From DASXPG01 sp036493755 (GTDB lineage Bacteria > Gemmatimonadota > Gemmatimonadetes > Gemmatimonadales > JACORV01), in assembly GCA_036493755.1 (NCBI GenBank), contig DASXPG010000175.1, positions 1 through 33,813 on the forward strand: 33,813 bases of DNA. Direction: 5' to 3'. Position 1 is the first letter of the stretch. Each line of letters starts with the position of its first letter. Of the stretch, positions 1 through 8,271 are shown one piece after another. Under the pieces are notes generated by a model. That model ran no database searches. It was not told the origin of the DNA and saw only the letters and a program-made list of their open reading frames with translations. The position numbers were made by a program, and so were the translations under genes.

Positions 1-567
1 CGCGCTCAGCGATTCACGCACCTCGAGTGTCGAGCGGACCAGGTGCACCCGGACGCTCTTTCCCATCGCTTCGATCCAGACGATGTCATCGGGCCGAAGA
101 AAATGGTGGGTGCCATCCGCCTTCACCACGACTTCGCCGGCCGCCGACGATCGCAGATGCTTGAGCAGGGCCGCCAGATCCGAGGGCCCGCCGCCGCCCT
201 GACCCGCCCGTCGCTGGAGGACGCGGTCGATCGTGGTCCGCAGCCTCGGGGCGTCGAACGGCTTGAGGAGATAGTCGCAAGCGCTGACGTCGAAGGCTCT
301 CAGGGCGTACTGGTCGTAGGCGGTGACGAACACGATCAGCGGCTGCTCCGGCGGCTCGAGCGCCGCGACCACGTCGAACCCGTTCATCACCGGCATCTGG
401 ACGTCGAGAAACACGAGATCGGGCCGAAGTGTCCGGATCATCTCGACCGCAGCGGCGCCTTCTCCGGTATCGCCGACAATGTCGATATCCGTCCAAGCGG
501 CGACGAAACTGCATAGCAGCTCACGCGCCGGGGCCTCGTCATCGACGATCAGTGCGCGAAGCGTCAC
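1..567 (-). CDS. LytTR-family response regulator (C-terminus beyond window)
   Basis: Response regulator of a LytS/LytR-type two-component pair; it receives phosphate from the kinase just upstream and binds DNA through a LytTR domain. The receiver spans about residues 3-115. It shows the acidic pair D9/D10 in LIVDDEAPAR, phosphoacceptor D55 in FLDVQMP, T82 in FVTAY and K102 in YLLKPF. A glycine-rich linker (near 125-131) leads into the start of the LytTR domain, with a typical DIVWIEAMGKSVRVHL stretch. The frame stays open to base 1, so the last part of LytTR lies outside. The GTG start at 567-565 overlaps the kinase stop (GTGA), the usual translational coupling of such pairs. Regulated genes are unknown; the divergent hydrolase at 1933 is a candidate by position only. 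Confidence 0.95.
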   Translation of the reverse strand, partial: MTLRALIVDDEAPARELLCSFVAAWTDIDIVGDTGEGAAAVEMIRTLRPDLVFLDVQMPVMNGFDVVAALEPPEQPLIVFVTAYDQYALRAFDVSACDYLLKPFDAPRLRTTIDRVLQRRAGQGGGGPSDLAALLKHLRSSAAGEVVVKADGTHHFLRPDDIVWIEAMGKSVRVHLVRSTLEVRESLSA

Positions 568-1718
568 GCGCTGTCACCCGAGGGAAACTGGGCCGCATCG
601 GTATGGAGCGGCAGCGAAATCCTGACTGCGAAATGACCGTCGGCGCCCCGGCCCGCCTGAAAACTCCGGTTCGCTCCGTAGAGCTGCACCAGCCGTTTCT
701 CGATGTTCTCCAGCCCGATGCCGCCGGGTTGCGGCGTTGCGCCAGCCGGAGTCTCACCCGCGCGTGAGCCGTCATCGCGGACCTCCAGCACCAGGCGGTT
801 GTTGTCCCGGCGAGCCGAGATCCAGATCGTTCCCTGCCCTGTTCCGCCGTCGATGCCGTGACGAATGGCGTTGTCCACCAGCGGCTGGAGCAGCAGGCTC
901 GGGACCAGCGCTTCCCCCGGTGCTTCCACGCTCATCGACACCCGCAGCCGATCGCGGAAGCGCGCCTGCTGGATTTCCAGGTAGCGCCTGACGAAGTCCA
1001 GCTCCTCGCGCAGCGGCACCTCTTGTTGTGCGGTATGGTCGAGGGATGCGCGCAGCAGATCGCCCAGATCCGCGATCACGCGTTGCGCCGACGGCACGTT
1101 GCTGGTCATCAGCGATGATACCGTGTGCAGCGCGTTGAAGAGAAAGTGCGGCTGGAGCTGCTGCCTCAGCGCGTTCAGCTCGGAGCGGGCCAGGCGTCGC
1201 TCGAGATCGGCCTCGCGGAGCCGCCGCGCACGCAGGTCCCCGTAATAGAGCGCCGCGTGTAAGAGAGCGGCAATCATGAAGAAGGTGATCAGGTTGAAGC
1301 CGACCGTCGAAGCGGTCCAGACCACGAGAAACCGGCCCAGCGGCATCGCGGCGGTACCCGGTGGTCCGGCAATGAGGCCCCAGGCGCGGAGAATGATCCC
1401 GGTGAGCAGCGACTGCGCCAACGTGGCGGCGATAGCCATGCCGATCCATACGCTCACGCGGGTGACGCGCTGCCCCGTGGCATCGAGGCGGTAGCGGCGG
1501 CCGATGACGACGATCAGCATCGTCATCATGCCCCACAGAACCCAGTCGAGTCCGTTGAAACGCAGCGTTTGGGACCAATCGATTGGCTGGCCCGCGATGC
1601 CGCGTCGCATCACTTCCTGAGCCGAAAAGAGCAGCGTCAGGGCGACGACGCACAGCAGCAGAACCAGGGCGGTGGTTCGAAGCCGACCGTGGCCTCGCCC
1701 GTCGGTGGCGGAGTTCAC
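564..1718 (-). CDS. LytS/YehU-type sensor histidine kinase
   Basis: Membrane sensor kinase of 384 residues and partner of the overlapping LytTR regulator. The N-terminal ~160 residues contain four hydrophobic segments (about 15-34, 56-73, 89-112, 130-156) with no large periplasmic sensor domain. These are followed by a short coiled-coil-like helix and the His_kinase (PF06580-type) motif QLQPHFLFNALHTV with phosphorylated H191. A HATPase_c domain follows, with the N-box LLLQPLVDNAIRHG, a G1-type EVRDDG and GIGLENI. The start is a GTG at 1718; no strong ribosome-binding site is visible, so the exact start is moderately certain. Its promoter must lie in the 214-bp gap shared with the divergent hydrolase gene. 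The ligand cannot be told from sequence. Confidence 0.93.
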   Translation of the reverse strand: MNSATDGRGHGRLRTTALVLLLCVVALTLLFSAQEVMRRGIAGQPIDWSQTLRFNGLDWVLWGMMTMLIVVIGRRYRLDATGQRVTRVSVWIGMAIAATLAQSLLTGIILRAWGLIAGPPGTAAMPLGRFLVVWTASTVGFNLITFFMIAALLHAALYYGDLRARRLREADLERRLARSELNALRQQLQPHFLFNALHTVSSLMTSNVPSAQRVIADLGDLLRASLDHTAQQEVPLREELDFVRRYLEIQQARFRDRLRVSMSVEAPGEALVPSLLLQPLVDNAIRHGIDGGTGQGTIWISARRDNNRLVLEVRDDGSRAGETPAGATPQPGGIGLENIEKRLVQLYGANRSFQAGRGADGHFAVRISLPLHTDAAQFPSGDSA

Positions 1719-1932
1719 GGCGGCAATGTCGCGCGCGGAAGTGGCGCACGCAACAATGCGGTTATCGCGTCAGGCGGTAAGGCTCGGCGCGCCGCCGCGA
1801 TTCATGTCGCAAACCAGACGACTCGTTCCACCGGCCGCCCAGTTCGCGCCGATTTCCTTCCGTCCTTTCTTCCCATCCCGCATCGTGCAAGCACTCCGGT
1901 ACCGGATTCGAACAATCTCTGGGAGAACCACG
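1719..1932. other. Divergent intergenic region, kinase / MBL hydrolase
   Basis: These 214 bp separate the divergent kinase (minus) and hydrolase (plus) genes and should carry both promoters. I see no convincing -35/-10 pair, no rho-independent terminator and no clear operator. A short GATT/AATC hairpin around 1905-1918 resembles a tRNA T-arm but has no cloverleaf around it. A GGGAG ribosome-binding site stands just before the ATG at 1933. Confidence 0.6.
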
Positions 1933-3183
1933 ATGCAGCCGATCCGTCTTCTCTTCATCTCGATGGTCGCCGGCGCGGTGACCATGGCGTCAACGGCCCG
2001 ACTCCTTGCGCAAGGCCGGAGCAATCAGCCGCTGCACTTCGAGGAGTACGTCGCGGACTCGATGAACTTTCACGTGGTGTCGACAATCATCTCCGGACGC
2101 AGCGAGGCCATCCTGGTCGATTGCCAGAATCGCCCCGCCGACGCCGCGCAGGTCGCCGACCGCATCGCGGCATCGGGAAAGCGGCTCAAGGCGATCTTCA
2201 TCACCCATCCGGACCACGACCATTACACCGGCGCCGCGACCATCCTCCAGCGCTTTCCCGGCACGCCCATCTACATGACGCCGGCGGCCATCGTGCTGTA
2301 CGACAGTACCAAGCCCAACCAGGCGCGGATGGCGATGATGCGCAGCCGCATGCCTCCAGGCTCGGTGCCGGACAGCTTCCCCACGATGCAGCCGGTGCCG
2401 CCCGCGGGGCTCAGCGTCGATGGTCGCGCGATCGAGATCATCCCCGATCTCCAGGGCGACGTGGAGCAGCCGACCAATAGCGCGCTCTGGATTCCGTCGA
2501 TGCGGGTGCTGCTGGCGGGCGACGTGGTCTTCCGGGGCGTCCATCCCTGGCTCGGCGCCTCGACCTCGGCGACGCGCGTCGCATGGCGTGGATCGCTCGA
2601 TCGCCTTGCGGCGCTGCACCCGCGCGTCGTGATTGCGGGACACAAGCCGAGTGCCGACGTCGCCGATACGCCCGATGCCATTGAATTCACCCGCGGCTAT
2701 CTCGACGCCTTCGACCTCGAGCGCTCGCGCGCGTCGGGACCGGAACCGCTGATCGCCGCGATGCGCCAGCGCTATCCGGACGCGACGGAAGGGATGCTCT
2801 TGAATGCCAGCGCGGGCATTCCCTTCCGGCCCGCTACGCCGCCTCCAGCAGCGGCACCCTCGTCAGCACCCGCGGCGGCAGGCGGCGCCGATCTCTCCGG
2901 TGAATGGTCCGGCAACGTCGACAGTCCCCAGGGCTCAATGACCCTTGCGATAGTCCTGGCCCGGAACGCCACGGGCTACACCGGGACCGCGACGCCGCCG
3001 AGCGGAATGCAGGTGCCGCTGAGCGCGCTGCGCATGGACGGCTCGCACGTGGTCATGACTTTCTCGTCGCCTGACGGTGATGCGACCATCGACGGGACCC
3101 TGGCCAGTGACAACCGGAGCATTGCCGGGACCTTCACGCTGGGCGTACAGTCGGCGCCACTGACCGTGACCCGCAAATCGTGA
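1933..3183 (+). CDS. Exported MBL-fold metallo-hydrolase with C-terminal beta domain
   Basis: Exported 416-residue protein of the metallo-beta-lactamase fold. A signal peptide covers about residues 1-27 (ends LLAQ). The metal site is H92-P-D94-H95-D96-H97 (ITHPDHDHYTG); the canonical HxHxDH second histidine is Asp94, as in ComEC-like members. Later ligands appear as the Asp of LLAGDVVF and the His of VIAGHKP. After residue ~295 a Pro/Ala-rich linker leads to a ~100-residue domain (LSGEWSG... to the end) built of alternating short beta strands, resembling lipocalin-like domains appended to exported hydrolases. The ATG at 1933 is chosen because GGGAG lies 7-8 bases upstream and the signal peptide follows directly. 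The substrate is unknown; sequence gives no reason to call it a true beta-lactamase. Confidence 0.88.
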   Translation: MQPIRLLFISMVAGAVTMASTARLLAQGRSNQPLHFEEYVADSMNFHVVSTIISGRSEAILVDCQNRPADAAQVADRIAASGKRLKAIFITHPDHDHYTGAATILQRFPGTPIYMTPAAIVLYDSTKPNQARMAMMRSRMPPGSVPDSFPTMQPVPPAGLSVDGRAIEIIPDLQGDVEQPTNSALWIPSMRVLLAGDVVFRGVHPWLGASTSATRVAWRGSLDRLAALHPRVVIAGHKPSADVADTPDAIEFTRGYLDAFDLERSRASGPEPLIAAMRQRYPDATEGMLLNASAGIPFRPATPPPAAAPSSAPAAAGGADLSGEWSGNVDSPQGSMTLAIVLARNATGYTGTATPPSGMQVPLSALRMDGSHVVMTFSSPDGDATIDGTLASDNRSIAGTFTLGVQSAPLTVTRKS

Positions 3184-3202
3184 ACGCGCCGGCGCAGAGC
3201 CG

Positions 3203-5620
3203 TCAGTGCGGGCGCGCCAATGCCTCCTGAATCGCGGCTCTGACCTGGAGGCGCGTCTCCCGCGGCAGCATGGCGGCGAGCGCCGCGCGGCTGTCGGCGC
3301 CGCCGACCCGCGCCACGACCTGCACCGCACTGATCGCGAAGCGCTGGTCGTCATCGGGAATCAGCCGAAGCGCGAGGGCGGCAGCGCGTGCGCTGTCCGT
3401 CCTCGCGAGCGCACCCAGCGCCGCCGAGCGCAGCCGCTGTTCTTCGACGGTGGCGGTGAGGCGCTCGAGCGCATTCTCGGCGCGGGCGTCATGAATCCCG
3501 CCCAGGAATCGAATCGCGGTGGTGCGGATTCCGGCGATCTGATCGGGGCCTGACGCCGCCAGCAGGGTTGCCAGTGCATCGCTCTTCCGGGCTCCGGCGA
3601 TGACGGCGAGCGCCGTCTGGCGCACCTGGTTGTCGGGGTCCTGGACGTACATCGCATCCGCGGCCGTGAGCGCCGCAGCGGGATCAACGAGCCGCAGAGC
3701 CTCGAGCGCGCTCGCCCGCACCGCGCCAGACTCGTCGCGCATCCCAAGCCGAACCACTTCGCGGCTGGAATCCACGGAATCATGCGCCATACCCCGAAGG
3801 GCCAGCTGCCGCAGCTGCGGCACGTGTTCGTTGAGTACCACGAAGCGACGCGCGGCGGCTGCCGCCGAATCGTGGGCAGGGTCGAGCTGCTCGAGCGCCC
3901 ACTCCCGGCCGCGGATATCCAGGTCGTGCATCGCCATCGGCGCGAGCTCGGAAGTGGACTGGTCGCCGGTGACGCTGCCTAACAGCCAGCCGCCTTCATC
4001 AAAGCGGAACGACAGCGGCTCCGACGGCAGCGCGACCGTGAAGGTCTCGCTCGGCTTCGAGACGGTGATCTCCTGCCTGACCACGGAATCGCGGGTGATA
4101 ACGCGTAGCGTAACCGGAAAGCGGAAGAGAGGATGGATCGAATCCACCGGCTGCGTCTGCTCGACAGTCACGTGAAGGGTGCGCGAGGGAGCATCCCAGT
4201 GCCTCGTGAAGCGCACCATGGGGAAGCCGAAGCCGTAGAGCCATTGGTCGAAGAACCAGTCGAGATCGCAGCGGCAGGTGCGCTCCATGGCGATGACATA
4301 GTCGGCGGTGGTCACGTTCTGGTGGGCATTGTCCACCAGGAAGCGGTGCATGCCGGCCCAGAAGAGTGAATCGCCGAGCACCCGGCGGAGCTGATGCGCG
4401 ACCTGGCCCGCCCGGGCGTAGACGTGCGCGCTGTACTGCAGCTGGGCGGGATCGTTGCCGCGGTAACGCCCCCAGACCACCGCGCGCGCCCCGCTGCGGT
4501 CTGAGGCCAGGGCCTGCTGCTGATGGCCCAGCCATTCGACTTCCGCCGCATCCCACCCGCGGGTCTTTTCTTCCTGCACCGACTCCATGTATGTCGTCAG
4601 GCCCTCATTGAGCCAGATGTCGGCCCAGTCGGCGGTCGTCGTCAGATCGCCGAACCACTGATGGGCCAGCTCATGCGCCACCAGGCCGCGGGCGCTGTCC
4701 GGAGATGTACCGACGGGGACGAGGGTGCGGTCGGTCTCCGTGGTCGCCGAGACATTCTCCATACCGCCGAAGAAGACGTCGGGAACGATGGACTGGTCGT
4801 ATTTCGGCCAGGCATACGGCACACCGAGCAGCTGCGAATAGAGCTCGATCATCGAGGGTGTTTCGCCGAAGCTGCGCCACGCGGCATTCACCGTATCGGG
4901 ATAGGTCCAGTAGTCCACCGGGACGCCGCGCCACTGGTCGTGCAGCACCACCAGGGGGCCGACCACGACCGAATAGAGGTAGGTCGACGCCGGCGTCTCC
5001 TGGCTCCAGTGCCAGACGCGCTGCGATCCGCCGGCCGCGGGCTCGCTTCCGACCAGGCGGCCGTTGGAGACCACGCTCAGCGCGCTATCGATGGTGACGT
5101 AGAACTCCCACGTTGTCTTATCGTTAGGCGCGTCGTAGGTGGGGATCCAGGCGCGGGTCTCGATCGCCTCGCCGGTGCTCCAGATCACCCTGCGCCGCGG
5201 AACGAAATAGATGCCGCGCTGCGGGATGGTGTGATAGCTGAGCGTGAACTCGACGGTGTCGCCGACCGCCGCCGGCCGCGCGAGACGAACCGTGACATGG
5301 GACGAATCGTAGGAGAAGCGGAGCGCGCGTCCCCGCGAATCGCTCGCCCGGTCGATGGTCATGTTCTCGGCGTTGAGCCGGATGGTGTCGGTCGGCGCGA
5401 GGGTAATGGCGACCAGGGTCGTTACCTCGCCGAGCAGCTCCCTGCGCGGCGTGTCGAAACGAATCCGCATGACCTGGTGCAGCAGATCGAAGCGGAGCGG
5501 CTCTTGCGGCCAGGTTACGGGAGGCGTGTAGGCGCCCACCACGCCGGTCTGGCGCTGAGCGGCAAGCGGCGTGGCCACCCAGAGCAAAGCCCCGAGGCGA
5601 AGGAAGAATCGCAAACGCAT
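3203..5620 (-). CDS. Exported M1 family metallopeptidase with C-terminal HEAT repeats
   Basis: Zinc aminopeptidase of the M1 (gluzincin) family, 805 residues, exported by an N-terminal signal (about 1-22, ending PLAAQ). The N-terminal beta domain (to ~230) precedes the catalytic domain. There the exopeptidase motif GGMEN (~285-289), zinc site H316-E317-x-x-H320 in VAHELAHQWFGD and E339 in WLNEGLTTYME show the exact HExxH-X18-E spacing. The last ~200 residues hold repeated helical pairs typical of HEAT repeats (e.g. ESGAVRASALEAL, DNQVRQTALAVI), which replace the usual ERAP1-like C-terminal domain. The ATG at 5620 is preceded by GAGGG and starts the signal peptide. It lies 26 bp after the ADOP permease stop, so the two are probably cotranscribed. 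It converges with the MBL gene, leaving only 19 bp. Confidence 0.93.
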   Translation of the reverse strand: MRLRFFLRLGALLWVATPLAAQRQTGVVGAYTPPVTWPQEPLRFDLLHQVMRIRFDTPRRELLGEVTTLVAITLAPTDTIRLNAENMTIDRASDSRGRALRFSYDSSHVTVRLARPAAVGDTVEFTLSYHTIPQRGIYFVPRRRVIWSTGEAIETRAWIPTYDAPNDKTTWEFYVTIDSALSVVSNGRLVGSEPAAGGSQRVWHWSQETPASTYLYSVVVGPLVVLHDQWRGVPVDYWTYPDTVNAAWRSFGETPSMIELYSQLLGVPYAWPKYDQSIVPDVFFGGMENVSATTETDRTLVPVGTSPDSARGLVAHELAHQWFGDLTTTADWADIWLNEGLTTYMESVQEEKTRGWDAAEVEWLGHQQQALASDRSGARAVVWGRYRGNDPAQLQYSAHVYARAGQVAHQLRRVLGDSLFWAGMHRFLVDNAHQNVTTADYVIAMERTCRCDLDWFFDQWLYGFGFPMVRFTRHWDAPSRTLHVTVEQTQPVDSIHPLFRFPVTLRVITRDSVVRQEITVSKPSETFTVALPSEPLSFRFDEGGWLLGSVTGDQSTSELAPMAMHDLDIRGREWALEQLDPAHDSAAAAARRFVVLNEHVPQLRQLALRGMAHDSVDSSREVVRLGMRDESGAVRASALEALRLVDPAAALTAADAMYVQDPDNQVRQTALAVIAGARKSDALATLLAASGPDQIAGIRTTAIRFLGGIHDARAENALERLTATVEEQRLRSAALGALARTDSARAAALALRLIPDDDQRFAISAVQVVARVGGADSRAALAAMLPRETRLQVRAAIQEALARPH

Positions 5621-5646
5621 GAGTGGCCCTCGAAGGGTGGGCAACT

Positions 5647-8124
5647 CTACTCCGCCCGCATCACCTGGGCGGGATCGACACGCGTTGCCCGCTGCGCTGG
5701 GACAAAAGCGGCCACCGCTGCAACGGCGAGCAACAGCGAACACGCGCCGAGCAGCGCGGCGGGGTCCGTGGGACTCACCTCGAAGAGCAGCGACGTCAGC
5801 AGCCGCGATCCGGCGAGCGCCGCAGCGAGCCCGACTGCCGCGCCGATTCCAGCCACCCGGAGCGCCTGGCCGAGGATCATCCGGCGCAGCCGCTTGGGCG
5901 TGGCGCCGAGCGCCATGCGAACGCCGAGCTCGCGGGTCTGCTGGGCCACGGCGGATGCCATGATGCCATAGAGGCCGATGGCCGCAAGGACGAGTGCCGC
6001 GAGCGCGAAGGCCGAGAGCAGCAACGCGTCGAAGCGCGGCCGCGAGAGTTGCGGCGCGATCAGGTCGTCCATGGCGTCGGCCGACACAACCTCGGCGCCC
6101 GGCTCGCCATCGCTGACAGCTCGGCGAATCCCCCCGAGTACGGCGGCGAGCGAGCCGCGAGTCCTCAGCACGAAATGTCCCTGGGCGAGCACCTGGCGGA
6201 ACGGGCGAAGAATCGTCGGCGTGGCCTCCCGGTGCTCCCGGTAGTGCAGGTCGGGAACGACGCCCACGATGGTCACCAGCGAGTCGGGCTCATTCTCTCC
6301 GGCGTTGTGGAAGCGCTTGCCGATCACATCCTGGCCGGGCCACAGCCGCCGAGCCACACCCTCCGTCACCACCGCCACCTTCTGCGCGCCCTCGCGATCC
6401 GCGTCGGTAAAGCCGCGCCCCTTGAGCAGCGAGACGCCCAAGGTGCGAAGGAATTCAGGACCGACCGGCTCCAGCCCGAAGAATGGATTGGCTTCCGCCT
6501 CGGTCTGCGACTGACCTTCCGCCACGACCTTCGACATCCAGACGCTGGCACCGAGGAACGGAGGCACCGCCACTGGCGAAATGCTTGCGACTCCGGGCAC
6601 GAGCCGCAGCCGCGTCATCAGCCGGTCGTGAAAGTCGAGTATCGCGACCCCGGTGCAGCGATCGACCCGGGCGCTGTCGGCGGCCGTGCGTTGGGTGTCG
6701 CCGCCACATCTGCTCACCCACGGCCGCCAGGGCATCGCGACGGTGAAGACGGCAAGGTGATCGGTTGTGTAACCCAGATTCAGTCCCGACAGCCGCGCAA
6801 AACTCCGGCCGAGCAAGGCGGCGCCGGAAAGCACCACGATGGCCAGCGCGATCTGCCAGGCCACCAGCGCCTGGCGAATCCTCCTGAGTTTTCGTCCTTC
6901 CGTTCCCGCACGCGTATCGGAACGAAGGGGAGAGGAAAGATCCAGCCGCAGTGCGCCCAGAGCCGGAGCGATACCGAAGAGCATCACCGCCAGCAGCGTC
7001 ACGAGCCCGCTGACGGCGAGCGGCGCACCGGCCAGTCCGATGACGTCGATTCTGGGCAGCCCTTCGGGTGCCAGGCGGAGCAGCGCCTTGAGCAGCAGGC
7101 TGGCGATGACGAGACCGAGCATTCCACCGGCGAGGGCGAGCACGACATTCTCGGTGAGCAGCTGGCGCACCAGGTCACCGACGCTCGCGCCGATGGCCCG
7201 GCGGATGGAGAATTCGCGGACCCGGCCAGCGGCCCGCAGCAACAGCAGATTGCCGATGTTGACGCAGCCCAGCAGCAACAACAGCCCGACGGCGCCCGAG
7301 AGAACGAACAGCGCCGGCCGCACATCGCCAAGCACCATCTGGCCGAAGGTATGAACCTGTGCGCCGACGGTGTGCTTCCCGAAGAACTTGATGTAATCGG
7401 GATCGTTGTCGAGGAACGACTGGAAGTCGCTGCGTGCCGCTTCGGGAGTCGCTCCCGACGCCAGCCGCGCCACGATGTCGAGGTTGCTGTAGTTGGCCGC
7501 GACCCAGCAGTCCGCGCCGCGGGGATAGTCGAGACCGGGAGGCGCGACGCCGACAATCGTGATATTCCATTTCATCACCGGCATCTGGAGGTGCCGCCCG
7601 ATGACGGACGAATCACCGCCGAACACCCGGCGCCAGGCATCGTAGCTGATGACCATCATGACGCCGCTTACGGAGGTCGAACCCCATTCCCGCTCATCTT
7701 CCGGTTGCAGCATCCGGCCGAGCACCGGACGGACGCCGAGCACCTGAAAGAAGTTGGCCGTGACCGCCGACTGCCGCAGCGACAAGGAACGATCGCCGTC
7801 GCCGAATCCCTCGGCCGATACCCGCCAGTGGGCGAATCCGGCGATGCGGCTGAGCGTGCGCGTCTGGGAGCTGAAGCGGCGGTACTGTTCGAACAAGAGC
7901 GGCAGTTCTCGTGCGGCCGCGCCCCGGCCCACCCCGGTCAGCTCGACGATGCGATCCTGGTCCTGCACCGGCAGGTCTCTCAGCAACACGGCATCGAACA
8001 CCGTGAACATCGCGCTCGCCATGCCGATGGCCAGTGCGAGGATCAGCACCGAGGTGACGGTGAAGGCTGGAGCTCGCATTAGCGAGCGGAAGGCGAGGCG
8101 AAGGTCCCGGATGAGCGTTTCCAT
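5647..8124 (-). CDS. ADOP-type FtsX/MacB permease, orphan
   Basis: Large ABC-type permease of 825 residues in the acidobacterial duplicated orphan permease (ADOP) style. Each half has an FtsX module: TM1 near the N-terminus, a MacB-like periplasmic domain, then three TM helices. The first half ends near residue 400 (e.g. EFSIRRAIGASVGDLVRQLL). The second half ends with RELGVRMALGATPKRL and the C-terminal RATRVDPAQVM motif. No ATPase gene is adjacent, as is usual for this family; substrate and energising partner are unknown. The second periplasmic domain has a cysteine-bearing insertion (VSRCGG...VDRCTG). The ATG at 8124 is preferred over an in-frame TTG at 8133, because family members begin with a Met, a short linker and DLR. 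The M1 peptidase follows after 26 bp. Confidence 0.92.
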   Translation of the reverse strand: METLIRDLRLAFRSLMRAPAFTVTSVLILALAIGMASAMFTVFDAVLLRDLPVQDQDRIVELTGVGRGAAARELPLLFEQYRRFSSQTRTLSRIAGFAHWRVSAEGFGDGDRSLSLRQSAVTANFFQVLGVRPVLGRMLQPEDEREWGSTSVSGVMMVISYDAWRRVFGGDSSVIGRHLQMPVMKWNITIVGVAPPGLDYPRGADCWVAANYSNLDIVARLASGATPEAARSDFQSFLDNDPDYIKFFGKHTVGAQVHTFGQMVLGDVRPALFVLSGAVGLLLLLGCVNIGNLLLLRAAGRVREFSIRRAIGASVGDLVRQLLTENVVLALAGGMLGLVIASLLLKALLRLAPEGLPRIDVIGLAGAPLAVSGLVTLLAVMLFGIAPALGALRLDLSSPLRSDTRAGTEGRKLRRIRQALVAWQIALAIVVLSGAALLGRSFARLSGLNLGYTTDHLAVFTVAMPWRPWVSRCGGDTQRTAADSARVDRCTGVAILDFHDRLMTRLRLVPGVASISPVAVPPFLGASVWMSKVVAEGQSQTEAEANPFFGLEPVGPEFLRTLGVSLLKGRGFTDADREGAQKVAVVTEGVARRLWPGQDVIGKRFHNAGENEPDSLVTIVGVVPDLHYREHREATPTILRPFRQVLAQGHFVLRTRGSLAAVLGGIRRAVSDGEPGAEVVSADAMDDLIAPQLSRPRFDALLLSAFALAALVLAAIGLYGIMASAVAQQTRELGVRMALGATPKRLRRMILGQALRVAGIGAAVGLAAALAGSRLLTSLLFEVSPTDPAALLGACSLLLAVAAVAAFVPAQRATRVDPAQVMRAE

Positions 8125-8271
8125 GGCTACCAAAATAATGGAGTCGGGGCGGGCACGGTGCCAGCCCGTGCTCTGGAAACGGCGACGCGCTTCGTGGTTG
8201 CCGGTGCTCTACGAACAACTGAGCCGATTCTACCGCCAGGATCCGGCGGCGCGCGAGGAACCGGGCGCTGG
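8125..8271. other. 147-bp gap upstream of ADOP permease, with hairpin and small open frame
   Basis: The gap holds a 6-bp perfect stem with 7-nt loop (GCACGG/CCGTGC, 8153-8171), about 30 bases before the permease start. There is no adjacent T-run, so its role as terminator or leader structure is open. On the plus strand a 45-codon frame (8138-8275) ends in a protein-like tail (VLYEQLSRFYRQDPAA) and may be a gene remnant. A TTATTTT tract next to the permease start is the only AT-rich stretch. Confidence 0.4.

Noticed and set aside
1785..1794. Palindrome CGGCGCGCCG as an operator
   Set aside because: Simple GC palindromes of this length are expected by chance in such base composition, and no second copy lies nearby.
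1905..1920. tRNA T-arm-like GATTGTTCGAATC on the minus strand
   Set aside because: No acceptor, D- or anticodon arms fit around it, and it lies just before a protein start with its own ribosome-binding site.
1933..3183. Antibiotic-resistance beta-lactamase
   Set aside because: Only the metal-binding fold is shared; the motif variant and the extra C-terminal domain do not match known B1-B3 beta-lactamases.
5623..8082. Very long open frame antisense to the ADOP permease
   Set aside because: GC-rich shadow of a real gene; its translation is low-complexity Arg/His/Gln-rich with no domain, while the opposite strand encodes a full permease.
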